Part shown: piece after piece, positions 48,201 through 59,052 of the stretch
Layout of the letters: each line of letters begins with the position of its first letter
Position numbering within the stretch: the stretch's first letter is position 1
DNA from: Micromonospora sp. FIMYZ51
GTDB lineage: Bacteria > Actinomycetota > Actinomycetes > Mycobacteriales > Micromonosporaceae
Length of the DNA stretch: 64,000 nucleotides
Assembly (NCBI RefSeq): GCF_038246755.1
Contig: NZ_CP134706.1
Location: 5,084,001 to 5,148,000, forward strand
Direction: 5' to 3'
Program-made: the position numbers and the translations under genes
Notes under the pieces: model-generated
What the model saw: the letters and a program-made list of their open reading frames with translations, nothing else
What the model was told of the DNA's origin: nothing
The model's database searches: none

Positions 48201-48525
48201 CGCCCGGGCCGTCGACGGTGACCTGGGCACCCGGTGGGCCAGTTCCTGGTCCGACAACCAGTGGATCAGGGTGGATCTGGGCAGCGTACGGCCGGTCGGC
48301 CGGGTGGTCCTGGCCTGGGAGGCGGCGTACGCCCGGTCGTACCGGATCGAGGTCTCCACCGACGGGACGACCTGGCGGCAGGTCTGGTCGACCACGGCGG
48401 GTGACGGCGGCACCGATGTGCTCGCCTTCCCGACGCAGCAGGCCCGCTACGTCCGGATGACCGGACTGACCCGGGCCACCTCATACGGCTTCTCGCTCTG
48501 GGAGCTGTCCGTCTACGCCCACTGA
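45265..48525 (+). CDS. Secreted penicillin-acylase-family Ntn hydrolase with C-terminal discoidin (F5/8 type C) domain
   Basis: A 1086-residue exported protein. A signal peptide (ARRLLAGATGAIAVAALLVA, about 6-25) is followed by an alpha-chain-like region (to about 408) and a beta-chain starting at the candidate nucleophile Ser409 in RGMSNAAVISAEH, where self-cleavage would occur. PvdQ/aculeacin-type acylases hydrolyse long-chain acyl amides, including N-acyl homoserine lactones and lipopeptide tails. The C-terminal part (about 957-1086, SNQLLYPAARAVDGD...RYVRMTGL) is a discoidin-type carbohydrate-binding domain. ATG at 45265 follows GAGGA. Terminator at 48536-48567. The substrate is not known. 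Confidence 0.87.
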   Translation: MPGHTARRLLAGATGAIAVAALLVAVPTTATATPTAATPTNRTLASNVANAFAGNDYCLGECAEILPPGQNGNATLVEVLGNQALGTLPRHSADQLDKYANLVYGYAGLRAEQIDTFFLDASFGVAPNQVERDYSPRSDVRIVRDRVAGIPHITGTTRGGTMYGAGYAGAEDRLFTMDLLRHVGRGTLTSFAGGAPGNRALEQSVWRTSPYTEADLAAQVEALRRKGGARGEQLYADVQEYIAGINAYIRTCMANRNCPGEYVLTGHLDAITNAGGPKPFTMTDLIAIAGVVGGLFGGGGGNEMQSALVRIAARAKYGPVEGDRVWNGFRGQNDPETVLTLHDGQSFPYGDAAPDAPSVVLPDAGSARVEPIVTDATGSATATSTSNHASELAAALSGLTIDPAHRGMSNAAVISAEHSATGHPIAVFGPQTGYFSPQLLMVQELQGPGISARGAAFAGLNLYVLLGRGQDYAWSATSSIHDITDTYAVPLCVPGGGTPTLASNHYLFRGQCLAMEELSRVNRWSPTVADSTPAGSYKLVAWRTKLGLVAWRGTIDGRPHAFTQLRSTYGREADSAIGFQMFNDPTQMGTAEAFLTSAHQVEYAFNWFYVNSTQSAYFNSGLNPVRAAGSNPNLPMKAERAYEWQDFDPDARTARYAPPSAHPQSIDQDYYISWNNKQAKDFGAADGNFSFGAVHRGDLLDKPVKAAIAAGRKLDRGSLTELVQRAGLTDLRGAEVLGELIRVLESQPVTDTALTAEINRLKAWRQAGALRVETSKGSKVYQHAEAIRTFDAWWPLLVRGMFRDPLGPDLYQSLINTLQVNESPSGLQQGDVSNLPSSANGAQTHKGSAFQYGWWGYVDKDLRSVLGDPVAGGLGRTFCGGGNLGSCRQILLDTLRTAATTPAATTYPGDDSCAAGDQWCADAIIQSPLGGIKHATIAWQNRPTYQQVVSFPARRGADLTNLAAGRPVTASSNQLLYPAARAVDGDLGTRWASSWSDNQWIRVDLGSVRPVGRVVLAWEAAYARSYRIEVSTDGTTWRQVWSTTAGDGGTDVLAFPTQQARYVRMTGLTRATSYGFSLWELSVYAH

Positions 48526-48535
48526 CGGCGACCGG

Positions 48536-48567
48536 TGGTGGCCGGGCGCCGTTGGCCCCGGCCACCA
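48536..48567. terminator. Bidirectional terminator between acylase and Rieske genes
   Basis: TGGTGGCCGGG (48536-48546) and CCCGGCCACCA (48557-48567) form a perfect 11-bp stem with a 10-base loop, between the convergent stops at 48525 and 48580. Confidence 0.75.
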
Positions 48568-48579
48568 TCGGCAGGCAGC

Positions 48580-49059
48580 TCAGGCGAGCGATATCTGGTC
48601 GCCTTCGACCTTTACCTCTTTTGCCGCGAGCGGCGCGGGTGACGGTCCCGACTGGACCGAGCCGTCCGTGATCGAGAACCTGCTGTTGTGGCAGACACAG
48701 TTGATCGTGCCGCCCTCGACGTTCGACACGTTGCATCCCTGGTGTGGGCACTTCGGGTCGAAGCCCCGGAACTCCCCCGCCGAGGGCTGGGTGACCACGA
48801 TCCCCTGGGCGGCGAGCACCGCACCCCCACCGACCGGGATGTCGGTGGTCCGGGCCAGGGACTGGCTGCCCTGCCGGTCGCCGCCGCCCGCGTCGCCGGT
48901 AGCCGTCACGGCCGGGCCCGGGCTGGCCGGTGCCGCACCGTCGTCGTCCCCGCCGCCACAGGCGGCCAGCACCGCCGCCGCGCCGACCGCACCCGCGCCG
49001 GCCAGCAGCGCACGCCGGCTGCGGCCCTCGCCTTCGATCACCACCTGGTCGTCAGTCAT
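48580..49059 (-). CDS. Rieske [2Fe-2S] protein, Tat/lipoprotein-like
   Basis: 159 residues. The N-terminus has RSRRALLAGAG (twin-Arg) and a lipobox-like AVLAACGGG, so likely exported and membrane-anchored. The Rieske cluster ligands are in CPHQGCN and CVCHNSRF. The linker is Gly/Asp-rich. ATG at 49059 has a GAGGAGGG ribosome-binding site. A similar small Rieske protein lies near uvrA in Streptomyces. Probably an electron-transfer partner; partner unknown. Confidence 0.9.
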   Translation of the reverse strand: MTDDQVVIEGEGRSRRALLAGAGAVGAAAVLAACGGGDDDGAAPASPGPAVTATGDAGGGDRQGSQSLARTTDIPVGGGAVLAAQGIVVTQPSAGEFRGFDPKCPHQGCNVSNVEGGTINCVCHNSRFSITDGSVQSGPSPAPLAAKEVKVEGDQISLA

Positions 49060-49176
49060 CCGCCCACCCTCCTCGACTACCACCCGTGCCCGCCCCCGTG
49101 GTTACTGTTCTCAACGGACCACTCTGCCCGGCGGTCACCCGATCGACCACCCCAGGCCGGTGCCGCCGACGTGCCC

Positions 49177-52176
<3,000 letters not shown>

Positions 52177-52319
52177 GGTCCGTGTACTCCCGGGTGAGGT
52201 GAGAAGGAAGATCTGTCCGCTTTTCGGATGACCTGAGCGGCCGTCCCAGCGGTTGTGCCAGCGCGGAGAGTGCGCCCCGGCAACTGTAAACCCGCCCCCC
52301 GACAACTTCCCCTCCCACA

Positions 52320-52584
52320 ACCCCCACCCCCTCCCTCCTCCCACCCTCCCACCCCCACCCCCACCCCCACCCCCACCCCCACCCCCACCCCCACCCCCAC
52401 CGCGCCGATCTTGCACTTTCCGTCGCCGATACACCCGCTTCGCGGCTTATGCGGGGACAGAAACCGCAAGATCGGCGCAGCGAGCGGGCGGGGACGGAAA
52501 CCGTGAGATCGGCGCGGCGAGAGGGGTGGGGTGAGGTGAGGTGAGGTGGGGTGAGGTGGGGTGGGGTGAGAGGGGTGGGTGGGG
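52320..52584. repeat. C-tract / inverted unit / G-tract repeat region between uvrA and rsgA
   Basis: A (ACCCCC)n tract covers about 52351-52400 (8 units, plus similar C-rich sequence before it). Next comes a 25-base unit (52400-52424, GCGCCGATCTTGC core), then two inverted copies of it (52456-52480 and 52493-52517), then a G-rich GGTGAGGT/GGGGTGAG tract (52521-52584). The C- and G-tracts could pair over the inverted units into a large stem. The uvrA promoter and first ribosome-binding site lie at its left edge. No gene can be supported in 52177-52584. Confidence 0.8.
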
Positions 52585-53595
52585 TTAGCGGCGGGGGTGG
52601 GGGGTGCGGCGGCGGCCGGTTTCGTGGGCTATCTCGCGGTGCAGCCGACGCCAGCTCTCCCAGCGGCGCGCCGCAAGGGTGCCGGATTCGAGCGCCGCCC
52701 GTACGGCGCAGCCCGGCTCGGCCTCGTGGCCGCAGTCGCCGTACCGGCAGTCGGCGGCGAGATCGGCGATGTCCACGAAGGCCCGGTCCAGGCCCGCCGC
52801 GCCGTCGAGCAGACCGACCGCCCGTACGCCAGGCGTGTCGAGTACCGCACCGCCACCCGGCAGCGGCACCAGCGCCCGCCAGGTGGTGGTGTGCCGGCCC
52901 TTGCCGTCGACCCGGCGGATCGACTGGGTGGGCATCACCGGCATCCCGGCGAGCGCGTTGACCAGGCTCGACTTGCCCGCGCCGGACGGTCCGAGCAGAC
53001 CGAGGGTTCGGCCCGGGCCCACCTCGGCGCGCAGCGGATCCAGCCCGGTGCCGCGTTCGGCACTGACCGGCAGCACCGGCACCCCCGGCGCGACGCTCCC
53101 GAGCTGGCGGGCCACCGCCGCCGGGTCGGCCGCCAGGTCGGTCTTGGTCAGCACGACCAGCGGCCGGGCACCCGACTCGTGGACCAGCGAGAGCAGCCGC
53201 TCGATGCGGCCCACGTCCGGCGCGGGGTGCACCGGCTCCACCACCGCGGCGGCGTCCAGGTTGGCGGCCAGCAGTTGGCCGCTGGCGTCCTTGCCGGCGG
53301 TCCGCCGGATCAGGGCGGTACGCCGGGGCAGCACCGCCTCCACCGTCACCCGCGCGTCGGGCCAGGTGCCGAGCAGCACCCAGTCGCCGACGCCGGGCAG
53401 CCGGCTGGCATCGCCGGCCGCGGCGACCAGCACCGCCCCGCCCGAGGAGGCGCGGACCGGCCCGTGCTCGGTGAGCACGGTGCAGACGCCACGGTCGACC
53501 CGGGCAACCCGGCCCGGACGGTGGTCGGTACGGGTACGACGCAGGTACGCCGCCCGGTCGGTGTCCCAACCCAGGGCGGTCAGGTTGATTGCCAT
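52585..53595 (-). CDS. rsgA: Ribosome small-subunit-dependent GTPase A RsgA
   Basis: A 336-residue circularly permuted GTPase that helps 30S maturation. It shows an OB-like N-terminal domain, G4 LTKTDL before G1 GPSGAGKSS and G3 DTPG, the order typical of the permuted YjeQ type, and a zinc set CRYGDCGHEAEPGC. ATG at 53595 follows GAGGAG with short spacing. Its stop (TAA at 52585-52587) lies inside the G-rich repeat. Confidence 0.93.
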   Translation of the reverse strand: MAINLTALGWDTDRAAYLRRTRTDHRPGRVARVDRGVCTVLTEHGPVRASSGGAVLVAAAGDASRLPGVGDWVLLGTWPDARVTVEAVLPRRTALIRRTAGKDASGQLLAANLDAAAVVEPVHPAPDVGRIERLLSLVHESGARPLVVLTKTDLAADPAAVARQLGSVAPGVPVLPVSAERGTGLDPLRAEVGPGRTLGLLGPSGAGKSSLVNALAGMPVMPTQSIRRVDGKGRHTTTWRALVPLPGGGAVLDTPGVRAVGLLDGAAGLDRAFVDIADLAADCRYGDCGHEAEPGCAVRAALESGTLAARRWESWRRLHREIAHETGRRRTPHPRR

Positions 53596-53764
53596 TGCTC
53601 CTCGTTCAGGGTCGGTGCGGGTATGACATGCGTGCGGTGACCGGCATGACCACCACCTCCCCCGCTCCGGCGCCGCGAACCAACCCGACGGTAGGCCGCG
53701 CCGGTGCCCGGCCGGAAGCGAATTCCCCGGCGACGCGACCCGACCGGGAGGATAGGGTCGAAAC

Positions 53765-54481
53765 GTGACCAGCGACCCCCTCCTGTTGACCGGTGACGTG
53801 GACGACGCCACCGCTCGGCTGCTGCGTACGGCGGCTCGCTTCGACACCGCCGACCTGGCGGCGCCGTCGCTGCTGCCCGGCTGGACCCGCGGTCACGTCC
53901 TTGCCCACCTGGCCCGCAACGCCGACGCCTTCGTCAACCTGCTCACCTCGGCCCGCTCCGGTGCGCGGATCCCGATGTACGCCAGTGCGCAGTCCCGGGA
54001 CGCCGACATCGCCGCTGGCGCGCCCCGCCCGCCCGAGGAGCAGCTCGACGATCTGCGCCGCAGCGCGGACCGGTTCACCGAGGCGGTCGCCGCGATGCCG
54101 CCACAGGCATGGTCGGCAACGGTCGAGACCCGACGCGGGTCCTGGCCGGCCGCCCTGCTGGTCTGGGGCCGGTTGCGGGAGCTGGAGGTGCACCACGTCG
54201 ACCTGGCCGCCGGTTACCAGCCGGCCGACTGGGCGGCCGAGTTCGGTCACCGGCTGCTGCACGAGGTGGCCACCGCGTTCGCCGGCCGCGACGACGCCCC
54301 GCCGATGGTGTTGCGCTTCGACGGCAGCCGCCACGAACTGGTGATCGGCGACCGCGAGCAGGCCCCCGTCGTCGCCGGTACGGCAGCCGAGTTGGCCGGC
54401 TGGCTGACCGGCCGCAGCCCCGGCACCAACCTGACCGTCACCCCCGACGGCCAGCTGCCCCGCCCACCCGAATGGATCTAG
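53765..54481 (+). CDS. Maleylpyruvate isomerase/mycothiol-dependent DinB-like protein
   Basis: A 238-residue protein of the mycothiol-dependent maleylpyruvate isomerase (MDMPI) family. It has LLPGWTRGHVLAHLARNADA (40-59), with the metal-binding His residues of the DinB fold, and the C-terminal SCP2-like domain. ATG is absent; GTG at 53765 is the start. It shares an operon-like arrangement with the MBL gene 5 bp downstream. Members use mycothiol, the actinobacterial thiol; substrate unknown. Confidence 0.88.
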   Translation: MTSDPLLLTGDVDDATARLLRTAARFDTADLAAPSLLPGWTRGHVLAHLARNADAFVNLLTSARSGARIPMYASAQSRDADIAAGAPRPPEEQLDDLRRSADRFTEAVAAMPPQAWSATVETRRGSWPAALLVWGRLRELEVHHVDLAAGYQPADWAAEFGHRLLHEVATAFAGRDDAPPMVLRFDGSRHELVIGDREQAPVVAGTAAELAGWLTGRSPGTNLTVTPDGQLPRPPEWI

Positions 54482-54486
54482 GAGCT

Positions 54487-55140
54487 ATGCCCTACAGCGG
54501 AGACGTCACTTCCGGCGGCCCCCCGGCGGTACGCGAACTCGACCGACTGATCATCACCAAGCTCTCGGTCGGACCGATGGACAACAACGCGTACCTGCTG
54601 CGCTGCCGCTCCACCGGCGAGCAGCTGCTCATCGACGCGGCAAACGAGGCGCCCCGCCTGCTGGAGCTGATCGGCGAGGACGGGCTGCGTACGGTGGTCA
54701 CCACCCACCAACACATGGACCACTGGGTGGGGCTGGCCGAGGTGGTGGCCAGGACCGGCGCTCGCGCGCTGGTGCACGCCGACGACGCGGCCGGCCTGCC
54801 GATCGAGACGCAGACCCTGGTCGACGGCGACACCGTGCCGGTCGGCGACTGCACCCTGGAGGTAATCCACATCAAGGGGCACACGCCGGGCTCGGTGGCC
54901 CTGCTCTACCGCGACCCCGAGGGCACCCCGCACCTCTTCACCGGCGACAGCCTCTTCCCGGGTGGGGTGGGCAACACCGATCAGGACCCGGAGCGCTTCG
55001 CCACGCTCATCGACGACGTCGAGCAGAAGCTCTTCGACCGGCTGCCGGACGAGACCTGGTTCTACCCGGGGCACGGTCGAGACTCGACGCTCGGCGCAGA
55101 GCGTCCGCAGCTGCCCGAGTGGCGGGCGCGCGGCTGGTAG
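54487..55140 (+). CDS. MBL-fold hydrolase (glyoxalase II-like)
   Basis: A 217-residue metallo-beta-lactamase-fold protein. It has THQHMDHW (HxHxDH-type zinc ligands), IHIKGHTPGSVAL, FTGDSLFPGG (Asp bridge) and FYPGHGRDST. It is probably a thioester or lactone hydrolase. The start ATG at 54487 follows AGGAGCT, and the previous stop is 5 bp away, so likely co-transcribed with the mycothiol-type enzyme; a role in mycothiol-linked detoxification is possible. Confidence 0.9.
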   Translation: MPYSGDVTSGGPPAVRELDRLIITKLSVGPMDNNAYLLRCRSTGEQLLIDAANEAPRLLELIGEDGLRTVVTTHQHMDHWVGLAEVVARTGARALVHADDAAGLPIETQTLVDGDTVPVGDCTLEVIHIKGHTPGSVALLYRDPEGTPHLFTGDSLFPGGVGNTDQDPERFATLIDDVEQKLFDRLPDETWFYPGHGRDSTLGAERPQLPEWRARGW

Positions 55141-55160
55141 CCACGGCGTTGCCTCGGCTC

Positions 55161-55196
55161 CCGGCCCGACCCTGCCCCGCGCGGCGGTCGGGCCGG
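55161..55196 (+). terminator. Terminator of the MDMPI-MBL pair
   Basis: CCGGCCCGACC (55161-55171) and GGTCGGGCCGG (55186-55196) are exact inverted copies with a 14-base loop, 20 bp after the MBL stop. The stretch 55141-55442 holds no gene I can support, only this hairpin and the dedA terminator. Confidence 0.75.
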
Positions 55197-55418
55197 CTGC
55201 TGTCCGGTACCTGACGGGGTCCGCATGCTGGGCGCAGCCACGGCTCAGCCTGGTCATGCATCGATAAACTCGGATGCCATCTCTTACCCCTTCGGGAGGT
55301 GGCCCAGTGCAGCCCCAGTCCCTCTTCGGCAGTCTGACCGCTGCGAATCCATTCTGGACAGACAGGCACTGCGCCGCGTCAACTGGTGGGGCCAGGCCAC
55401 ACCGTGATCCGCACGGTC

Positions 55419-55441
55419 GACCCGGCCGGGCCGGCCGGGTC
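55419..55441 (-). terminator. Terminator after dedA
   Basis: GACCCGGCC (55419-55427) and GGCCGGGTC (55433-55441) form a 9-bp stem with a 5-base loop directly after the dedA stop on the minus strand. Confidence 0.65.
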
Positions 55442-55442
55442 G

Positions 55443-56051
55443 TCAGCCGGTGACGGTACGCAGCCGACGCCGGGTGGCGAGCAGCACCAGGGTGGCCAGC
55501 AGCAGGCCACCGACCATGGTGACCAGCAGCGGGCTCGCGCCGGCCGGGAACAGCCCGGCCAGCAACCGCGACGCGGTGCCCACCGCCAGGTAGAGACCGG
55601 CCCACGCGCCCGCACCGAGCGCGGCGAAGCCGAGGAAACGCCGGTACGACATGTGCAGCCCGCCCGCCGCCAGGGGCAGCAGCGCGTTGAACACCGGCAG
55701 GAAGGGTGCGACGAACACCAGCCGCCCGCCGTCGCGGCGCAGGATGCCCTCCGCGGCCACCCACCGAGCCTCGCCGACCCAGCCGCCGAACCGGCTGTGC
55801 CGTAGCCGGTCGCCCCACCTGCGGCCGACGAGGAAGCTCAGGGACCAGCCGGCGAGGCAACCGGTGACCACCGAGACGAAGGCCGCCAGCCCGGTGCCGG
55901 GGCTGCCGACCGCCACCGCCGCGAGCACCGCCACGTCGCCCGGGACGAGCACACCGAACAACGGCACCGCGTCGAAGAGCATGACCACCCCGAGCACCGT
56001 CATCAGCAGTGCCACAGGTAGCTCTCCGATCTGGGCCAGATGTTCTGCCAT
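55443..56051 (-). CDS. DedA family membrane protein
   Basis: A 202-residue membrane protein of the DedA/SNARE-associated family with about five hydrophobic segments and family stretches [15 protein letters not shown] (about 29-43), GRRWGDRLR and [29 protein letters not shown]. DedA proteins transport undecaprenyl phosphate or other lipids and affect membrane homeostasis. Stand-alone gene; divergent from cspA. Confidence 0.9.
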   Translation of the reverse strand: MAEHLAQIGELPVALLMTVLGVVMLFDAVPLFGVLVPGDVAVLAAVAVGSPGTGLAAFVSVVTGCLAGWSLSFLVGRRWGDRLRHSRFGGWVGEARWVAAEGILRRDGGRLVFVAPFLPVFNALLPLAAGGLHMSYRRFLGFAALGAGAWAGLYLAVGTASRLLAGLFPAGASPLLVTMVGGLLLATLVLLATRRRLRTVTG

Positions 56052-56285
56052 ACCTCGTACGCTAGGGCCTGCCCCCGGACGTCCGACACCGGGATTCCAC
56101 CTGAGGTTTCTCCGGGTCGGCCTGGTCCACGACGTGCGGGCTGGCCGGGCGGCGACGTCACCGCGCCGTCATTCCTGAGGCGCTTCGCCCGGCAAATTGC
56201 CTTTCCACCGGTTACTGTCGGGAAGGTATTGGGCGATCACCGTCAGAGATCCGGTGACCGTCCGCGAAACAAGGAGAGAGAACGT

Positions 56286-56489
56286 ATGGCAACCGGCACC
56301 GTGAAGTGGTTCAACTCGGAAAAGGGCTTCGGGTTCATCGAGCAGGACGGCGGAGGCCCCGACGTCTTCGTCCATTACTCGGCAATCGCGTCGAGCGGCT
56401 ACCGCGAGCTGGCCGAGGGCCAGAAGGTCGAGTTCGAGGTGACTCAGGGGCAGAAGGGACCGCAGGCGGACAACGTTCGCTCGCTGTGA
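56286..56489 (+). CDS. Cold-shock protein (CspA family)
   Basis: A 67-residue OB-fold RNA chaperone. RNP1 (KGFGFIEQ) and RNP2 (VFVHYSAI) are present, and the start [17 protein letters not shown] is the typical actinobacterial form. ATG at 56286 with AAGGAGAG. The 5' region from 56052 (234 bp) is AT-richer and is likely a regulated leader. Confidence 0.97.
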   Translation: MATGTVKWFNSEKGFGFIEQDGGGPDVFVHYSAIASSGYRELAEGQKVEFEVTQGQKGPQADNVRSL

Positions 56490-56587
56490 CCGGTGCCACC
56501 ACGGCTGCGGGCGGTCACCGGTCGTCCGCAGCCAACCCGCACCATTGCCGCCGCCGGCACCATCGGCGCCGGCCCCACGACATCGCA

Positions 56588-56613
56588 GCCGGCCGTCCAT
56601 AGCGGCGGCCGGC
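56588..56613. terminator. Hairpin between cspA and CocE hydrolase
   Basis: GCCGGCCG (56588-56595) and CGGCCGGC (56606-56613) form an 8-bp GC stem with a 10-base loop, about 5 bp past the convergent CocE stop. A second, weaker GACCGGTG/CACCGGTC stem follows cspA at 56488-56523. Confidence 0.5.
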
Positions 56614-56618
56614 CTCGC

Positions 56619-58289
56619 TCAGTGTGCGCCCGGCCACTCGGCCGGGCGCACCACCGGCAAGACCACCGCAGACGGGTGCTCCGGATCGTGCAGGATCTCG
56701 CGATAGCCGGCCCGCAGGGTGACCGCCGCACCGAGGGGTTCGCCGGTGCCGGGGTTGCGCGCATACCTCGGGTGGGCGCCGCCGGAGACCTGCACCCGCA
56801 TCCGGTGCCCGGGCGCGAACCGGTGCGCGGTGGGCCAGAGTTGCACCGGTGCCACCACGACACCCGACGCGTCGGCCGGAAAGCGCACCGGGTCGAGCCG
56901 GATCAGGCCGTCGCAGACGTTCCAGGAACGGCCTCGGCGGTCCACGTCGCAGAGCCGCACGAAAACATCGAGGTACGGCAGCTCGCTGCGGAGGTGAATC
57001 TCGGCACGGACCGGCCCGACCACCTCGACCGCCCGGTCGAGCGGGTCACTGGTCCAGCTCAGCACGTCCGGACGGGCCTCCACCGGACGGTTGTCGACCG
57101 GCCCGGCCCGCTGGGCCACCAGCAGCGGACCGCCCAGCGAGGGCGTCGGGTCGGCGGGGTCGTACCAGAACCCGTCCGGCGAGGACGGCCCGGCTGCCGA
57201 GGTTCGCAGCGCCCGACCGGGGTGCAGGTGCCACCGGACGTCCCGGGCCGGGGGCGGCCAGTCCGGCAGGTCGCGCCAGCCCCCGCCGGCACCGCCGACG
57301 TGCACCCGTACCGGTGCCGTACCCAGCGGCGCGCCGGTGTCGTCCGGGCGCAGGTGGGCGTCGAGCCAGCGCAGCCCCTCCCGCAGGGCGGCCACCAACA
57401 ACCCGGGGCTGCCGTGGGTCCACGGCCCGATGGTCAGCCGGGGCCGGGCGCCGCTGGCGCGCAGCGCGGCGTAGTCGCGCAGCTGTGCCGGCAGGAAGAG
57501 GTCGTGCCAGCCACTGACCATCGCCACCGGTGCCCGCACCAGGTGCATCCGGTCGTCGAAGACCCGGCGGCGCCAGTAGTCGGACTGCGGGGTGTGCTCG
57601 CGCAGCCACTGTTGGAAGAAGGGCACGGTGACCCCGGTGGCCACCCGGTCCGCCTCGACAAGTGGCAGGTGGGACAGCGCGGCGACCAGCCGCGGCTGCC
57701 CCCGCTTGAGTTCCCACTGCCGGGCCAGCCACGGCACGGTCTGCGCCTGGAGCAGCTCCGTCCAGGTCAGCACCGTGTCCAGGGCGAACGACTCGCCGTC
57801 GTAGGTGGAGTCGCGCATCGCCGAGGCGGTGATCACCGCCACCATGGCCCGCAGTTCCTCGCCCGCCTCGGCCGCCAGGGCCCACTGGACGAAACCCTGG
57901 TAACTGGCACCGAACATGCCGAACGCGCCGCACCACCAGCGCTGCCGGCGCAGCCAGTCGAGGGTGTCCAGCCCGTCGTCGCGCTCGTGCACGAACGGGT
58001 CGAACGAACCGCCCGAGCCGCCGGTGCCTCGACAGGACTGGATCACCACGTGAAAGCCCTGTTCGGCGGCGAGCCGGCCGAGCAGCCGCATCGGTCCACC
58101 CCGGCCGTACGGGGTGCGGATCAGCACGGTGGGCGCGCCCGCCAGGTCGGGGGCGTAGTGGTCGGTGCGCAGGATCACCCCGTCGCGGGCCCGGAGCGCC
58201 ATGTTCCGGTGGACGGTGATCCCGCGGGTGCGGGCCGGCGGCAGTCGCAGCGCGGCGGTGGCCAGGTGGGACGCGAGTCGCTCCAGCAT
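56619..58289 (-). CDS. CocE/NonD-family alpha/beta hydrolase (X-Pro dipeptidyl-peptidase type)
   Basis: A 556-residue serine hydrolase of the S15/CocE type. The nucleophile Ser129 is in GMFGASYQGFVQW; the N-terminal region has VILRTDHYAPDLAGAPTVLI and GRGGPM. The C-terminal jelly-roll-like domain is present. These cleave esters or X-Pro dipeptides. It sits 8 bp downstream of the MarR gene in the same direction and may share its transcript. Confidence 0.88.
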   Translation of the reverse strand: MLERLASHLATAALRLPPARTRGITVHRNMALRARDGVILRTDHYAPDLAGAPTVLIRTPYGRGGPMRLLGRLAAEQGFHVVIQSCRGTGGSGGSFDPFVHERDDGLDTLDWLRRQRWWCGAFGMFGASYQGFVQWALAAEAGEELRAMVAVITASAMRDSTYDGESFALDTVLTWTELLQAQTVPWLARQWELKRGQPRLVAALSHLPLVEADRVATGVTVPFFQQWLREHTPQSDYWRRRVFDDRMHLVRAPVAMVSGWHDLFLPAQLRDYAALRASGARPRLTIGPWTHGSPGLLVAALREGLRWLDAHLRPDDTGAPLGTAPVRVHVGGAGGGWRDLPDWPPPARDVRWHLHPGRALRTSAAGPSSPDGFWYDPADPTPSLGGPLLVAQRAGPVDNRPVEARPDVLSWTSDPLDRAVEVVGPVRAEIHLRSELPYLDVFVRLCDVDRRGRSWNVCDGLIRLDPVRFPADASGVVVAPVQLWPTAHRFAPGHRMRVQVSGGAHPRYARNPGTGEPLGAAVTLRAGYREILHDPEHPSAVVLPVVRPAEWPGAH

Positions 58290-58297
58290 GGCGCCCC

Positions 58298-58891
58298 TCA
58301 GTCGGTCGGACGTCGGGCCGGTTCGTCCCCGGCGGCCGGCGGCCGGTCCCGGACGTCCCGCGAGCGGTCGCGGTGCTCCCGCAGCCCGTCGCGGTGCTCC
58401 CGCAGCCCGTCGCGGTGTTCCCGCAGCGAGGCGCTCATCGCCGTCATGAACCGGTGCACCACTTCGAGTTCCTCGTTCCGGAAGCCGGCCATCACCCGGT
58501 CGGTACGCTCGCCAAGCGGCCGGAAGAAATCCATGGCCAGGGCGGCCCCCCGGTCGGCATAGTGCAGCAACACCTTGCGCCGGTCGATGGTGTCCCGATC
58601 GCGGCGGATGTGCCCGCCCCGCTCCAGGCGGTCGATCAGCGCGGTGACCGAACCGGAAGAGAGATTCAGCTGTTCACCGAGCCGGCCCGGGGTCATCGGC
58701 GCGCCGACGAGTTCGGCGTCCATCACGGCGATCAACGCCTGGAGGTCGGTGGCGTTCAGGCCGTGCCGCCCGGCGAAGGCATGCCCGACGTGCTGGGCAT
58801 CCGCGCCGTAGCGCCGTAACTCGGCGGCGATCTCCGCGATCAACCAATCCCGCCGCGTGTCACGTCGCCGATACATGCGATGAGCTGCCAC
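58298..58891 (-). CDS. MarR-family regulator with C-terminal REHRDGL repeats
   Basis: A 197-residue MarR-type winged helix protein (about 35-150; LNLSSGSVTALIDRLERGG is the recognition helix region, and IDRRKVLLHYADRG the wing). GTG 58891 is chosen, with GGAAGGA ten bases upstream. The C-terminal tail repeats REHRDGL three times. It is divergent from an MMPL transporter with a palindrome between them, and upstream of the CocE gene. Likely repressor of its own operon and of the transporter. Confidence 0.9.
   Translation of the reverse strand: MAAHRMYRRRDTRRDWLIAEIAAELRRYGADAQHVGHAFAGRHGLNATDLQALIAVMDAELVGAPMTPGRLGEQLNLSSGSVTALIDRLERGGHIRRDRDTIDRRKVLLHYADRGAALAMDFFRPLGERTDRVMAGFRNEELEVVHRFMTAMSASLREHRDGLREHRDGLREHRDRSRDVRDRPPAAGDEPARRPTD
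58367..58429. repeat. 21-bp tandem repeat inside the MarR gene
   Basis: Three near-identical 21-bp units (58367, 58388, 58409; GTCGCGGTGCTCCCGCAGCC-type) encode the heptad-like REHRDGL repeats in the C-terminal tail. Copy number may vary between strains without breaking frame. Confidence 0.8.
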
Positions 58892-58942
58892 GTCCCGCCG
58901 TTCCTTCCCCGCCCGAGGGCAGCATAACCGAGCCAGCCGAAT

Positions 58943-58959
58943 ATCTCGACTGTCGAGAT
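58943..58959. promoter_or_regulatory. Candidate MarR operator
   Basis: ATCTCGACTGTCGAGAT is a perfect palindrome with 8-bp arms, located between the divergent MarR start (58891) and the MMPL start (59053), about 50 and 95 bp from them. A related half-site TCTCGAAGGTCTAGA follows near 59011-59025. Symmetry and position fit a MarR binding site. Confidence 0.7.
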
Positions 58960-59052
58960 TCTCACTCCGGGAGAGCTGTTGCGGGATCTCTCTTGATAAG
59001 CAAAACTCTCGAAGGTCTAGATATCCCTTGGACAAGATCGGATGGTGCCCGG

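Noticed and set aside
52253..52534. Small plus-strand frames with proline runs upstream of uvrA
   Set aside because: They are produced by the (ACCCCC)n tract and have no start signals or conserved sequence.
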